Assembly (NCBI GenBank): GCA_020634565.1
Contig: JACKBN010000003.1
Span: forward strand, 434,001-498,000
Origin: Ardenticatenaceae bacterium
Lineage (GTDB): Bacteria > Chloroflexota > Anaerolineae > Promineifilales > Promineifilaceae
Length of the DNA: 64,000 nt
Direction of reading: 5' to 3'
The position numbers and the translations under genes are program-made. Below, piece after piece: positions 17,073 through 26,254 of the stretch; positions within the stretch are counted from its first letter, which is position 1, and each line of letters begins with the position of its first letter. The notes below the pieces were generated by a model. That model had not been told where the DNA came from. It did no database searches and worked only from the letters and a program-made list of their open reading frames with translations.

Positions 17073-18140
17073 TTAGGGGTGGGGTGGGTTGTAGATGAGG
17101 TCGGGGGTGAGCTGGGCAACGGCCGTACAGCCACATTGCGCCATTACGTTTTCCAATTCGTCGTGCAGAATTTGCAGCACATGTCGCACGCCTGCTTCGC
17201 CGTCAACGGCTAATCCCCACAGCGGCGCGCGGGCCAGCGCCACCCCATTGGCCCCGAGGGCGAGCGCTTTGAGCACGTCGGTGCCGCGCCGGATGCCGCC
17301 GTCGAGAATCAGTTCGATGCTGTCGCCAACGGCCGTTTTGACAGCCGGTAATGCTTCGATGGGGGTAACGGCCGTATCTAACTGCCGCCCACCGTGATTA
17401 GAAACGATAATGCCATCCACGCCCGCTTGGGACGCGTGCTGCGCGTCATCGGCGCGCAAAATGCCCTTGACCCAGATGGGTACGTCAGTCAGATTGCGCA
17501 GCCAGTCGATGTCGGCCCAGGTGAGGCCGGGATCGAAATTGTCGTTGACCAGCTTGAGCAGGGAGCTGTTGTCCTGGCTGTGGTTGGTGCGCACTAGGTT
17601 GGGGATGGGAATGTCCTCGGGGAAGGCGAAGTTGATGCGGTGTAAATTTTCACGCAGCCCCTGCACCGGCACGTCTACAGTGACGACGAGCGCCTGGCAG
17701 CCAGCGGCCACGGCCCGTTGCACGATCTCCGCGCTCCAGCCCCGGTCGCGGAAGATGTACAGTTGAAACCAGACGGGATGGCCAACGGCCGTAACTTCCT
17801 CCACGGCCACCGACGACAAGGTGCTGAGAATTTGCGGCATGCCAAAGGCGGCGGCGGCGCGAGCCGTAGCCAGCTCGCCATCGGGGTGGCCCAGTTTGTG
17901 CATGGCAGCGGGGGCAATTAGAAAGGGAGACGGCCGTTTCGCCCCGCCAACCATCGTTTCCAATGAAATCTGGCTCACGTCCCGAAAGATGCGTGGCAGC
18001 AGCTTGAGCCGGTCAAACGCCGCTCGATTTTCATGCAGCGTCAAATTATCCGCCACGCCGCCAGCGTAATATTCATGGTTGGCAGCGGGCATTTTTTCTG
18101 CTGCGGCCTGTTCATAATCGTAAATGTTGAGGAGGGTCAT
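17073..18140 (-). CDS. FMN-dependent alpha-hydroxy-acid oxidase/dehydrogenase
   Basis: The 355-aa protein belongs to the lactate/glycolate oxidase family (TIM barrel with FMN). It oxidises L-2-hydroxy acids to 2-oxo acids. Markers are PFLIAPAAMHKL, STLSSVAVEEV, WFQLYIFRDRGW, TVDVPVQGLRE, VKGIL with the FMN lysine, the active-site SNHGGRQLD, and DGGIRRGTDVLKALALGA at the phosphate site. These cover the whole family core. Whether it is an oxidase or a quinone-linked dehydrogenase cannot be told. The start at 18140 (MTLLNIYDYE) is chosen from family length; the upstream open frame is not conserved-looking. It carries several ACGGCCGT octamers. Confidence 0.9.
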   Translation of the reverse strand: MTLLNIYDYEQAAAEKMPAANHEYYAGGVADNLTLHENRAAFDRLKLLPRIFRDVSQISLETMVGGAKRPSPFLIAPAAMHKLGHPDGELATARAAAAFGMPQILSTLSSVAVEEVTAVGHPVWFQLYIFRDRGWSAEIVQRAVAAGCQALVVTVDVPVQGLRENLHRINFAFPEDIPIPNLVRTNHSQDNSSLLKLVNDNFDPGLTWADIDWLRNLTDVPIWVKGILRADDAQHASQAGVDGIIVSNHGGRQLDTAVTPIEALPAVKTAVGDSIELILDGGIRRGTDVLKALALGANGVALARAPLWGLAVDGEAGVRHVLQILHDELENVMAQCGCTAVAQLTPDLIYNPPHP

Positions 18141-18416
18141 AGAGGCACCTTTTGGGTGTGAATTTGAAGGCGGATGATAGCAGAAACGGCCGTTTCCCCA
18201 AACCGCAGAAATCAAATCGGCATGGGTAGGGGCTAGGCAATCGGCCATGATCTTGGCCTAGCAAATCGAGGCTTTCGCCGATTGCCTCGACCTGGTTACC
18301 GCAAATTAGGGCGAGGCGGCGTCGAGACCAGACCATTTGTCACCGTGCCGATGATGCGCCACCGCCTCCTACCAAACCCGCGCTAAATGAAAATCGCCCA
18401 GGTGGTGTGAACGGCC

Positions 18417-18422
18417 TATAAT
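18417..18422 (+). promoter_or_regulatory. TATAAT -10 box, possibly leaderless
   Basis: A perfect TATAAT lies exactly 6 bases before the ATG at 18429, so transcription would begin at or beside the start codon. No ribosome-binding site is visible. The same TATAAT-N6-ATG layout is found before rfbD. The hexamer 17 bases upstream is a poor -35 match. The stretch 18141-18416 holds no gene that I can support. Confidence 0.5.
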
Positions 18423-18428
18423 TTGGCG

Positions 18429-20627
18429 ATGACAGACAAAACCCAACTTACACTCGACCGCATCTTTAGTTCCGATGAATTTAAAGCCGAAAGTTTTGGC
18501 CCCGCTCGCTGGCTGGAGGATGGCAGTGGTTATACCACCTTGGAAGCGGTGGAAAATCAGTCAGACGACGAAGAGACCAAGGTGAAGGAGCTAGTGCGCT
18601 ACGATAGCGCCTCTGGTGCACGCACGGTGCTGGTGACGGCGGCGATGCTCACCCCAGCCAGTGCCGAAAAACCACTCATTCTGGAAAATTATGACTGGTC
18701 GGAAGACAAAAAGCGGCTGCTCATCTTCACCAACAGCCAGCGTGTCTGGCGGCAAAACACGCGCGGCGATTATTGGGTGCTGGATTTGGCCGACGGCACG
18801 CTGCACCAACTCGGCCACGATTTGCCCGAAGCCAGCCTGATGTTTGCCAAATTTGCGCCAAACGGCCGTTCCGTCGCTTACGTCTGCCAACAAAACATCT
18901 ACGTAGAAGAGCTGCCCAGCGGGGTCATCACCCAGCTGACCCATGATGGCGGCGGGCACATCATTAACGGCACCTCGGACTGGGTGTACGAGGAGGAGTT
19001 TCATCTGCGGGATGGATTTAGGTGGAGCGAAGACGGCCGTTCCATCGCCTACTGGCAGTTCAACACCGAAGGGATTAAAACCTTTTACCTCATCAACAAC
19101 ACCGACAGCCTTTACCCCAAGCTGACGCCGCTGCCGTACCCCAAAGTGGGCACAACCAATTCTGCCTGCCGCGTGGGTGTGGTGCCCGCATCGGGTGGGG
19201 CGACGACTTGGTTTAATCTGCCCGGCGATCCGCGCCAGCAGTACGTGCCCCACATGGCCTGGGCCAACGGCAGCGAGCAAGTAGTGATGCAGCAGCTCAA
19301 CCGGCTGCAAAACAAGAATGTGGTTTGGTTGGGGAATGTGAAAGATGGGTCGGTAACGGCCGTTCACACCGAAATCGACGACGCCTGGATTGACGTGCGC
19401 ACCGACGATTTGCATTGGCTGGACGACGGCCAAGCGTTCACCTGGGTCAGCGACCGCAACGGCTGGCGGCAGATTTTCCGCATCAGTCGGGATGGGCAGC
19501 AGCAAACGCCGCTAACCCCTGCCGAGTTTGACGTGGTGTCGGTGGAGAAAGTGGTGGAAAAAGACGGCCGTCTCTACTTCATCGCCTCGCCCGACAACCC
19601 AACTCAGCGCTATCTTTATACGACATCGCTGACCGGAGAAACGGCCGTGCAGCGCCTCACCCCTGCCAACCTGCCCGGTTGCCACAGCTACGACATTTCG
19701 CCCGACGGCCAGTACGCCTTCCATACCTACTCCGCCTTCCACCAACCGCCCGTCGTCTCGCTCATTTCATTGCCAGATCATGCGCAAATTCGGGTGTTGG
19801 AGGGGAATGAGAAGTTAAGGGAGATGGTAACGGCCGTAAATCAACCCAGCCTCGATTTTTTCCAGGTCACGCTGGACGATGGCACCATTTTGGACGGCTG
19901 GTCAATCAAGCCGCCCGATTTTGATCCCAGCCAAAAATACCCGCTGCTTTTTTACGTTTACGGCGAACCGGCCGGGCAAACGGTCATCGACCGCTGGGGC
20001 GGCAAACACACGCTGTGGGATATGATGCTGGCGCAGCAAGGTACCATCATCATGAGCGTCGATAATCGCGGCACACCTGCTCCACGTGGCCGCGCCTGGC
20101 GCAAATCCATTTACCGCCAGATTGGCATTCTGTCCACAGCCGATCAGGCGGAAGCCGCCCAAAAAATTATCGCCAACCATGACTATATCGACCCGGAACG
20201 TGTGGGCGTCTGGGGCTGGAGCGGCGGCGGCTCGATGACGCTCAATCTCATGTTCAAACATGGCGACATCTACAAAACCGGCATCGCCGTGGCCGCCGTC
20301 AGCGACCAGCGCTTTTACGACACCATCTACCAGGAGCGGTACATGGGCCTACCGGACGATAACGAAGAGGGCTTCCGTGATGGCTCCCCGATCAACTTTG
20401 CCCATCAGCTACAGGGCAAGCTGCTCATCATCCACGGCACCGCCGACGACAACGTGCATTATCAATCGGCCGAAGCGGTGATTAATAAGCTAATCGAACT
20501 CAATAAGCCGTTCGACATGATGGCTTACCCCAACCGCGCCCACGGCATCAAAGAGGGCAAAAACACCACGCGCCACCTATATGGCCTGCTGACGCGTTAT
20601 CTCAATGAAAATTTGATGGGGCAGTAA
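18429..20627 (+). CDS. S9 family prolyl peptidase, DPP-IV type
   Basis: The 732-aa protein has an N-terminal beta-propeller of the DPP-IV type. It includes the EYEEEF-like segment WVYEEEFHLRDGFRWSEDG, whose acidic pair binds the substrate N-terminus. An alpha/beta-hydrolase domain follows. The nucleophile Ser598 lies in GWSGGGSM, with HGTADDNVHYQ and YPNRAHGI supplying Asp and His. It should remove X-Pro or similar dipeptides from peptides. No signal peptide is evident, suggesting a cytoplasmic role in peptide use. An in-frame TTG two codons upstream is a less likely start. It carries six ACGGCCGT octamers. Confidence 0.92.
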   Translation: MTDKTQLTLDRIFSSDEFKAESFGPARWLEDGSGYTTLEAVENQSDDEETKVKELVRYDSASGARTVLVTAAMLTPASAEKPLILENYDWSEDKKRLLIFTNSQRVWRQNTRGDYWVLDLADGTLHQLGHDLPEASLMFAKFAPNGRSVAYVCQQNIYVEELPSGVITQLTHDGGGHIINGTSDWVYEEEFHLRDGFRWSEDGRSIAYWQFNTEGIKTFYLINNTDSLYPKLTPLPYPKVGTTNSACRVGVVPASGGATTWFNLPGDPRQQYVPHMAWANGSEQVVMQQLNRLQNKNVVWLGNVKDGSVTAVHTEIDDAWIDVRTDDLHWLDDGQAFTWVSDRNGWRQIFRISRDGQQQTPLTPAEFDVVSVEKVVEKDGRLYFIASPDNPTQRYLYTTSLTGETAVQRLTPANLPGCHSYDISPDGQYAFHTYSAFHQPPVVSLISLPDHAQIRVLEGNEKLREMVTAVNQPSLDFFQVTLDDGTILDGWSIKPPDFDPSQKYPLLFYVYGEPAGQTVIDRWGGKHTLWDMMLAQQGTIIMSVDNRGTPAPRGRAWRKSIYRQIGILSTADQAEAAQKIIANHDYIDPERVGVWGWSGGGSMTLNLMFKHGDIYKTGIAVAAVSDQRFYDTIYQERYMGLPDDNEEGFRDGSPINFAHQLQGKLLIIHGTADDNVHYQSAEAVINKLIELNKPFDMMAYPNRAHGIKEGKNTTRHLYGLLTRYLNENLMGQ

Positions 20628-20662
20628 TAGATTAGAGGATTGGTTGGGAACGGCCGTTTCTC

Positions 20663-21013
20663 TTACCCCATTCCATCAAAGTTAACGGCTGCTTCCTTTT
20701 TGCCACCAAAGAGGGCCATCAGCAGCACAACCCACAGCCCTGCTGAAATAAGGGAAAGAAGGATATTTACGGCCGTTAACACTGCTGCCATCTGGGTAGG
20801 ATTGCTTTCCATGATTGTGAAAGTGTAATAGCTGCTTAAAATCGCACCCAAAAAAGTCAGAATCAGAAAGCCAGCAAAGGCAATCAATGCCAAACGCGCC
20901 CGCCGCGGCGCACGATCTAAATGATTGTAAGCCAGACCAACTCCCACCAACCAGACAATGATTTGCGGCAGTTGCCCCAATAATCGAGCAAACGTCGTCA
21001 TTAAAACTTCCAC
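20663..21013 (-). CDS. Uncharacterised four-helix membrane protein
   Basis: The 116-aa protein has about four hydrophobic segments: QIIVWLVGVGLAYN, ALIAFAGFLILTFLGAILSS, MAAVLTAVNILLSLI and GLWVVLLMALFGG. The start is GTG at 21013, 6 bases after AAGGAG; an ATG four codons later has no ribosome site at a suitable distance. I do not recognise a family. It is convergent with the peptidase gene and lies between it and the tRNA. Confidence 0.65.
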   Translation of the reverse strand: MEVLMTTFARLLGQLPQIIVWLVGVGLAYNHLDRAPRRARLALIAFAGFLILTFLGAILSSYYTFTIMESNPTQMAAVLTAVNILLSLISAGLWVVLLMALFGGKKEAAVNFDGMG

Positions 21014-21156
21014 GAATTACTCCTTGATGAAAACAGTAGAATCAAAGCCATCTTTTGCACTTATGACTTTATAGTCTAGGAAAAGATAGCCCAAACGTCG
21101 AAACGATAATAAATTTGGCTAAGTGTGATCTCAACATCAGCCAAGATGGCAGGCAA

Positions 21157-21189
21157 CAAAAAAGGCCTCTTGTGCAAAACAAAAGGCCT
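21157..21189 (-). terminator. Rho-independent terminator of tRNA-Val
   Basis: On the minus strand, AGGCCTTTTG and AAGAGGCCT form a stem followed by a run of seven T, just past the tRNA 3' end. Confidence 0.75.
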
Positions 21190-21195
21190 CAAAAA

Positions 21196-21269
21196 GTGGG
21201 CGGTATTGGACTCGAACCAACGACCTCTACGATGTCAACGTAGCGCTCTAACCAGCTGAGCTAACCGCC
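21196..21269 (-). tRNA. tRNA-Val (anticodon GAC)
   Basis: The 74-nt minus-strand sequence folds as a cloverleaf. The acceptor arms GGGCGGT and ACCGCCC pair perfectly with discriminator A. The D arm is AGCTCAGCTGGTTAGAGC. The anticodon stem CTACG/CGTAG holds the loop TTGACAT, giving anticodon GAC. The T arm contains the standard GGTTCGAGTCC. The CCA end is not encoded. A strong promoter (21282-21309) and a terminator (21157-21189) frame it as a single-gene unit. Confidence 0.96.
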
Positions 21270-21281
21270 CCGACAACGCAG

Positions 21282-21309
21282 AATTATACCTGCCTTCTGT
21301 GCCGCGTCA
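21282..21309 (-). promoter_or_regulatory. Sigma-70-type promoter of tRNA-Val
   Basis: Read on the minus strand, TTGACG (21309-21304), a 16-base spacer and a perfect TATAAT (21287-21282) stand 12 bases before the mature tRNA 5' end. This is the best promoter match in the window and gives a local reference for the -35/-10 consensus. Confidence 0.85.
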
Positions 21310-21366
21310 AAATAAACATAAAGTTTGTTGCCGCTTGAATTGGCCCTATGGTATAGTTGCCCCACA

Positions 21367-22665
21367 ATGACGCCCAAACAGAAAGAACGCAAAGAATGGG
21401 GGTTCCTTGGACTGCTGCTAGCCTCGCTGCTGCTGATCTTGTGGGCTGCCATTTTCAGAGACGCTCGTGGCGTTTCTCACGAGTGGCTCGTGGCGTTTCT
21501 GTGGGTTGTGATTATCTCTGTGACCTTTGTGTTGGGGCTCATTTATTTTGCCCAATACGTGTCGCCGCTGCGGGGGGAAGAAGGGTGGGGCGCAGGTTTT
21601 ATTTTACTGCTGCTAGCCTACATGAGAGCCGCTGAATCCCGTCTAGAAGGTTCCGACAGCAGCAAAAAGAGCAAAAAAGCGGCCGTGCCGGAGAAAAAGG
21701 ACAGGCTGCCAGACAGCTTGAAAAGCCTAAGCGCCGGTTTTATTCGCGGTTATCAGGTGCTGGCCCTGACCAGGGGTAGCAGCTATTCGCGTCCGGCAGG
21801 CCCAGGGTTTGTGGTGCTCTACAAAGGGGAGCAAATTTGGCGGGTCATTGATTTACGGCCGCAGCGGCGTAGCCAGATGGTCAAAGCGAAAACGCGCGAT
21901 GGTATCACTGTGGAAACTTCCGTGACGGTGACCTTCCAGGTGAAGCGCAATGGAACGGGCAGCCAGGATGATTTGCTCTATCCCTATGATCGCGACGCGA
22001 TTTTCCCCATTAGCTATGATGAAACGGTAGATGAAAATGGTAATCTGTTGCCCTGGACGCACCAGCTTACGCCTCCAGCCGCAACCACTTTGGCCAACGA
22101 ACTGCCCAAATACAGCCTGAACGAACTGACCCGAGCCGTAGACTCGGTTTCCCCGCTGGAAGAAATTAAGCAGACGATTACCCGTGATTTGCAGCGCCTT
22201 TTTCTGGTGAAAGGAATCGAGGTGCTGTCTGTGGGTGTGGAGGCCTTAAAACTGCCGGATAGCATACGCGACCAGCAGTTTCTCACCTGGCAGGCGGAAT
22301 GGCTGCGTAGAATTCGGGCCGAGAGCGCCTCGGGTAATGCCGAAGTGGTGCGTCGTATCAAGCAAGCCCGTGCCCGCGCCCAAATTGAAATCATCGAGAA
22401 TATTACCCATAGCATTGAAACGATGCGCAGTGAGGAAGAGGCCGATCTGTCTCAGGTGATTATGCTGCGCATGATTGAAGCGCTGGAAGATGCCGTTTCT
22501 GCCGGGTCGGTGCAGGCGCTGGTGCCGCAGCAGATTATTGCCGGGCTGGTGGGGGATGCATCGCGGCAGATGCAGTCGTGGGTGGCGACGCCTAAAACGG
22601 GCCGTACCAATGTTGAACCGCCCAGTTTGGGCACGGGCCAGTTTGGTCATGGGGAGGACGAATGA
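21367..22665 (+). CDS. SPFH-like protein, operon 2, first gene
   Basis: The 432-aa protein has two N-terminal membrane helices (about 13-35 and 42-65), a charged linker and an SPFH-type domain (GFVVLYKGEQIWRVIDLRP, then VKAKTRDGITVETSVTVTFQV). A C-terminal coiled coil follows, including VVRRIKQARARAQIEIIENI. The start at 21367 fits the first plausible Met, with a TATAGT 9 bases upstream; upstream starts are TTG only. The gene overlaps the next by ATGA. Its central PYDRDAIF..LPWTHQLTPPAA segment parallels the next protein, so the two are paralogues. Confidence 0.8.
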   Translation: MTPKQKERKEWGFLGLLLASLLLILWAAIFRDARGVSHEWLVAFLWVVIISVTFVLGLIYFAQYVSPLRGEEGWGAGFILLLLAYMRAAESRLEGSDSSKKSKKAAVPEKKDRLPDSLKSLSAGFIRGYQVLALTRGSSYSRPAGPGFVVLYKGEQIWRVIDLRPQRRSQMVKAKTRDGITVETSVTVTFQVKRNGTGSQDDLLYPYDRDAIFPISYDETVDENGNLLPWTHQLTPPAATTLANELPKYSLNELTRAVDSVSPLEEIKQTITRDLQRLFLVKGIEVLSVGVEALKLPDSIRDQQFLTWQAEWLRRIRAESASGNAEVVRRIKQARARAQIEIIENITHSIETMRSEEEADLSQVIMLRMIEALEDAVSAGSVQALVPQQIIAGLVGDASRQMQSWVATPKTGRTNVEPPSLGTGQFGHGEDE

Positions 22666-24017
22666 GCAGTAATTTACGACGGCCGTTTTCCACCCGCATC
22701 AATCTCCAGCCAGTAGACAACAGTTGGCTGGTCATCCTGCTCATTATCTTGCTGGTGTTCTTTTGGGGCTTTGCCGTTTACGTCGAAGGCGTGGATGGCA
22801 TTCTGATGCAGGAATGGCTGCGCGGCAATGCCGTTCTGTCCGTTTTGGCCGATTTGCCGGCGGTGCCTTGGATTCTCAGCTTCTTTCATATTAAAGTGCT
22901 GCGTCATTTTATCCCTGTGGCAGTGGGCTGGTATTTTGCTTACGATGCGGCCGTTGTGCTGGTCAGGATGCTTTACGATTTGCCCGATCGGGCTGGGGCG
23001 CAACGCTTTTTGAGCCGCCTGCGAGGTTCTAATCTGGGCGGCAGCGTGCCAGAAGTGACACCGGGCAGTTTAGCCATACAGCGCCACGAATCGGTGCTGC
23101 TGCGCGTGGGCGGGCCGGGGCAGGTCAGAGTGCCACCAGGGCATGTGTTGGTGACGGAGTTGAACGGCCGTTTTCAACGCATCCTCCCCGCTGGCAAACA
23201 TAGACTAGGTCGGTACGAATACATCCACGCCGCGCTGGATTTGCAGCCGCAGGAGCGGGTGCTGGATGAATTTGCCGCCTTCTCGCGAGATGGCATTGAA
23301 CTGCGCGTCGGTTTGAGCATTGTTTACCGACTCAAAATGGGTAGCCAGGTTCCCACGCGTGAAAATCCGTATCCGTATGACGAAACGGCCGTACGCACCG
23401 CCGCCTACGCCCAAACCGTCACCGATGACAGGGGCACCATTTCCACCTGGGAAGACACGCCGATCAACATGGCCAAAGGCACGCTCACAGCCATTCTGGC
23501 GGGCTTCCGGCTAGACGAAATCATCGCGCCGGAGCGAGCGGGTGAAGAGCCGTACCGCACGCTGCGCAACGAACTGCTGCGCCAGCTGCGCCTCAAGCTG
23601 GACAACCTGGGCATTGATTTGCAGGCCGTAGGCATTCATCGCATTGATTTGCCAATAGGCGTGAACGAACAGTACATCGATTACTGGAAATCACACTGGG
23701 AATCGCAAATGCTGCTCAACATGATCGACGGCGAAGCAACGGCCGTTGAAGAGATGGAGATTGCTCAGGCCGAAGCCGAAATCATGATGATTCAGGCGAT
23801 TCAGGAAGGCATTCAGCGGGCCAAGCGTGAAGGATCTACGGCACATATGGAAGAAGTGGTGGCTTTGCGCCTGGTGGAAGCGCTGGAGAAGATGGCGCGG
23901 CAGTCACAGCGCCTGTCGCCCTTGCCCAATACGCTGCTGCCCCAGCTGGACGGCTTGCGGAAGCAGCTCAGCAGCGGCAACTTTGATCCTCGTTCACCAG
24001 GGAATCCCCTTCTATGA
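22662..24017 (+). CDS. SPFH-like protein, operon 2, second gene
   Basis: The 451-aa protein has membrane helices at about 22-42 and 66-105. The SPFH core runs from VRVPPGHVLVTELNGRFQR, through LPAGKHRLGRYEYIHAALDL and FSRDGIELRVGLSIVYRL, to the C-terminal coiled coil (EEMEIAQAEAEIMMIQAIQE). It overlaps both neighbours by 4 bases (ATGA), so the three genes are translationally coupled. It probably assembles with the product of the gene before it. A membrane-organising role is inferred from the family only. Confidence 0.82.
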   Translation: MSSNLRRPFSTRINLQPVDNSWLVILLIILLVFFWGFAVYVEGVDGILMQEWLRGNAVLSVLADLPAVPWILSFFHIKVLRHFIPVAVGWYFAYDAAVVLVRMLYDLPDRAGAQRFLSRLRGSNLGGSVPEVTPGSLAIQRHESVLLRVGGPGQVRVPPGHVLVTELNGRFQRILPAGKHRLGRYEYIHAALDLQPQERVLDEFAAFSRDGIELRVGLSIVYRLKMGSQVPTRENPYPYDETAVRTAAYAQTVTDDRGTISTWEDTPINMAKGTLTAILAGFRLDEIIAPERAGEEPYRTLRNELLRQLRLKLDNLGIDLQAVGIHRIDLPIGVNEQYIDYWKSHWESQMLLNMIDGEATAVEEMEIAQAEAEIMMIQAIQEGIQRAKREGSTAHMEEVVALRLVEALEKMARQSQRLSPLPNTLLPQLDGLRKQLSSGNFDPRSPGNPLL

Positions 24018-25189
24018 GCCAGGAACCGATCCAGCAAAGCTACGACAACAATAGCCATATTCGTACGGCCGTTAACCGGCTAACCGAACTGCTGGAATGG
24101 CTCTACCCCGACCCCAGCCCCGACATCTTCACTGTTCGCGATTACCGCAACCGCTATCCCTTCACTCGCCTGGGCGCCCTGGCCACGGACGACATCGATC
24201 GGTATCAGCGCATTAACCGGGCCATCGGCAACCATGTGCAAATTGGGCTGTGTGAATCCCATATCGGCCTCATTTATCTGCACGAAGCCGATTTCCATGG
24301 TGCGGTGCAGCAGTTTGAACTGGCCCGGCAGCAGTGGTCATTTGTGAGCCAGCCCGCGGCCGTGAGCCTAACTCACCTGGCGCGAGCCGTGGCCTTGCAG
24401 TTTGCTCATCATTATGAAGCGGCGTTGGTCAGCGTGGGGCGCGTGGCCAGCTGGCTGGAGCGGTCGCGCTTTGCCAAGCCGGTGCCCGGCTGGCCCGATT
24501 TTGAGGCGCGGGTGATGGCGTATGTAGCTGAATTACAGGGCCAGCTGCGTAAACAGATGGAGTGTGAATCAAAAACGGCCGAATCTCCCCAGGAAGAGGC
24601 TGCCGCTGAAGAGCCTACCCCCGATGAACCTGCGGTGAATGACGAACTTGACACCTCTGAACATCCCATCGCCCCTATGCCTGACCCAGAAGCCGAAACC
24701 CGCCCCGATGGTGAAATTATCACTGGCGCACCCACCCCCGCGCCTATTGTGAACCTGACGAAATCTGATGCCAACAAACCGATTCCGGGCCATCAACAAA
24801 TCAACCAAAAATATCAATGGTATGTGGTTGAAGTGCGCCCTTCGTCTCAATTTATGCCGGATATTAATCATGGCGATTGTTTGTTGGTAGATATGACTCC
24901 CAACTTCCCTCATGATGTGCGGGACACCGAACAGCCAATATTGATCGTGAAGAAAGAAGAGATTGACGATACAATTCGCGTACGGCCGTTAGCAGCGGAA
25001 CAACGTTTCCCCCGTATTTATTTGGTCACCCTTGCTGATTCTCTGACAGGGTCGTTTTGGCGGGATGAGGTGACAGGCACCGTGACCTTTGCCCAAGAAC
25101 GGGGCAAAATCGACGTCAACAGCAGCGAGATTTTGGGTGTTGTGGTGGGCTATTGGCGACCGATGTACGCGCAGTCGTCTGCCGGGTAG
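24014..25189 (+). CDS. Helical-repeat protein with degenerate S24/LexA-like C-terminal domain
   Basis: The 391-aa protein begins with a helical region (about 1-190) that includes a TPR-like stretch, IGLIYLHEADFHGAVQQFELARQQW. A Pro/Glu-rich linker (195-260) follows. The C-terminal domain has SSQFMPDINHGD (277-288), resembling the GDSMxPxIxxGD box of LexA/S24 and signal peptidases. The nucleophilic Ser position is Gln279, so it is probably inactive as a protease and may bind a partner or peptide. It is the third gene of the SPFH operon (4-base overlap) and may be a cytoplasmic partner of those membrane proteins. Confidence 0.65.
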   Translation: MSQEPIQQSYDNNSHIRTAVNRLTELLEWLYPDPSPDIFTVRDYRNRYPFTRLGALATDDIDRYQRINRAIGNHVQIGLCESHIGLIYLHEADFHGAVQQFELARQQWSFVSQPAAVSLTHLARAVALQFAHHYEAALVSVGRVASWLERSRFAKPVPGWPDFEARVMAYVAELQGQLRKQMECESKTAESPQEEAAAEEPTPDEPAVNDELDTSEHPIAPMPDPEAETRPDGEIITGAPTPAPIVNLTKSDANKPIPGHQQINQKYQWYVVEVRPSSQFMPDINHGDCLLVDMTPNFPHDVRDTEQPILIVKKEEIDDTIRVRPLAAEQRFPRIYLVTLADSLTGSFWRDEVTGTVTFAQERGKIDVNSSEILGVVVGYWRPMYAQSSAG

Positions 25190-25236
25190 CCAAGCCGATT
25201 GGGCTTTGAACACCCGACGTCAAGGAAGGGTATTTC

Positions 25237-26166
25237 ATGGCAGAACAAATTTTAATCGTTGGTGCAACCTTGCTCGATTCGCGTGGCAAGCCAGCCGCTG
25301 GTTTGGCTCCAGGTACCTCGAACCCGGCGCAGATTCGGGTGACGCGCGGCGGTACGGCGCGCAATGTGGCCGAAAACCTGGGGCGTTTAGGGGCCAACGT
25401 GCGCCTCATCTCTGCCGTGGGAGACGATCTGATTGGTCGTCGCCTGGCCAGCCAAACGGCCGAATGTGGCGTGAACACCGAGCTGGTGCAAATTGTGGAA
25501 GGCGAAAATACCGGCGCCTACATTGCCGTGCTGGAAGAAAACGGCGCGCTTTCCGTAGCGCTGGACGATGTGCGTGTGCTGCGCCATATCACGCCGGGCT
25601 ACCTGGATCGGAACCGCAGCTTCTTCAAAAAAGCGGACATGGTGATGATGGACGGCAGCCTGACGCCCGATTCAATGGCCACGGTGGTTCGGCTTTGTGC
25701 TAAATATGGCAAACCGCTTTGTGCCGATCCATCCTCGGCGCGGCTGGCGTATAAGTTACGGCCGTTTCTCGACCAATTGCATCTGGTGGTGCCCAATGAA
25801 GGCGAAGCGGCTGAACTGTGCGAAGTGGATTTCGACGGTCACGATCCCGAAGCCAGCCTGGATTTGGCGCGCTGCCTGGTGGGCAAAGGCGTCTCCAACG
25901 TCGTCGTAACACTGAGCAATTTTGGCCTCGATTACGCCACCACCAGCGAAACAGGCTACATCCCGGCGAACTACACCGAAATGGTCGATTCAACCGGCAC
26001 GGGCGATGCAGTAACGGCGGCTGTTATGTTTGGTATGCTCAACGACCTGCCACCCATTGAAGCCATCCGCCTGGGTGCTGCGGCCGCCAGCCTGACGCTG
26101 CAAACGGACGAAACCGTCGTGCCCGACCTCAGCCTGGACATGCTTTACGATCATTTAATTGTTTAG
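25237..26166 (+). CDS. PfkB family sugar/nucleoside kinase
   Basis: The 309-aa protein has the ribokinase fold. The substrate-side GGTARNVAENLGRLG motif (39-53) and the C-terminal STGTGDA with catalytic Asp257 and anion-hole glycines are clear. The GGxARN start resembles pseudouridine kinases (PsuK), but no PsuG-like glycosidase is adjacent, so the substrate is open. AAGGAAGGG precedes the ATG by about 6 bases. A lone gene between the SPFH operon and the phytol-kinase-like gene. Confidence 0.85.
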   Translation: MAEQILIVGATLLDSRGKPAAGLAPGTSNPAQIRVTRGGTARNVAENLGRLGANVRLISAVGDDLIGRRLASQTAECGVNTELVQIVEGENTGAYIAVLEENGALSVALDDVRVLRHITPGYLDRNRSFFKKADMVMMDGSLTPDSMATVVRLCAKYGKPLCADPSSARLAYKLRPFLDQLHLVVPNEGEAAELCEVDFDGHDPEASLDLARCLVGKGVSNVVVTLSNFGLDYATTSETGYIPANYTEMVDSTGTGDAVTAAVMFGMLNDLPPIEAIRLGAAAASLTLQTDETVVPDLSLDMLYDHLIV

Positions 26167-26182
26167 ATGGGGGCTGGTTGTT

Positions 26183-26240
26183 TGTGGCTAGTTCTCAACC
26201 AGCTTTCAGCCAATCGTTACTAACCACTAGCCGCTAACCA
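26183..26240. repeat. Intergenic imperfect palindrome, CTAACCAC type
   Basis: GTGGCTAGTTCTCAACCAG is followed by a CGTTACTAACCACTAGCCG / CTAACCACT stretch with partial self-complementarity (GTGGCTAGT/ACTAGCC). It fills the gap between the PfkB and phytol-kinase-like genes. Confidence 0.45.
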
Positions 26241-26254
26241 CTAAAACGAACTTC

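Noticed and set aside
18591..19505. 304-aa minus-strand open frame inside the S9 peptidase gene
   Set aside because: The plus-strand peptidase motifs are complete; the antisense frame has no recognisable feature.
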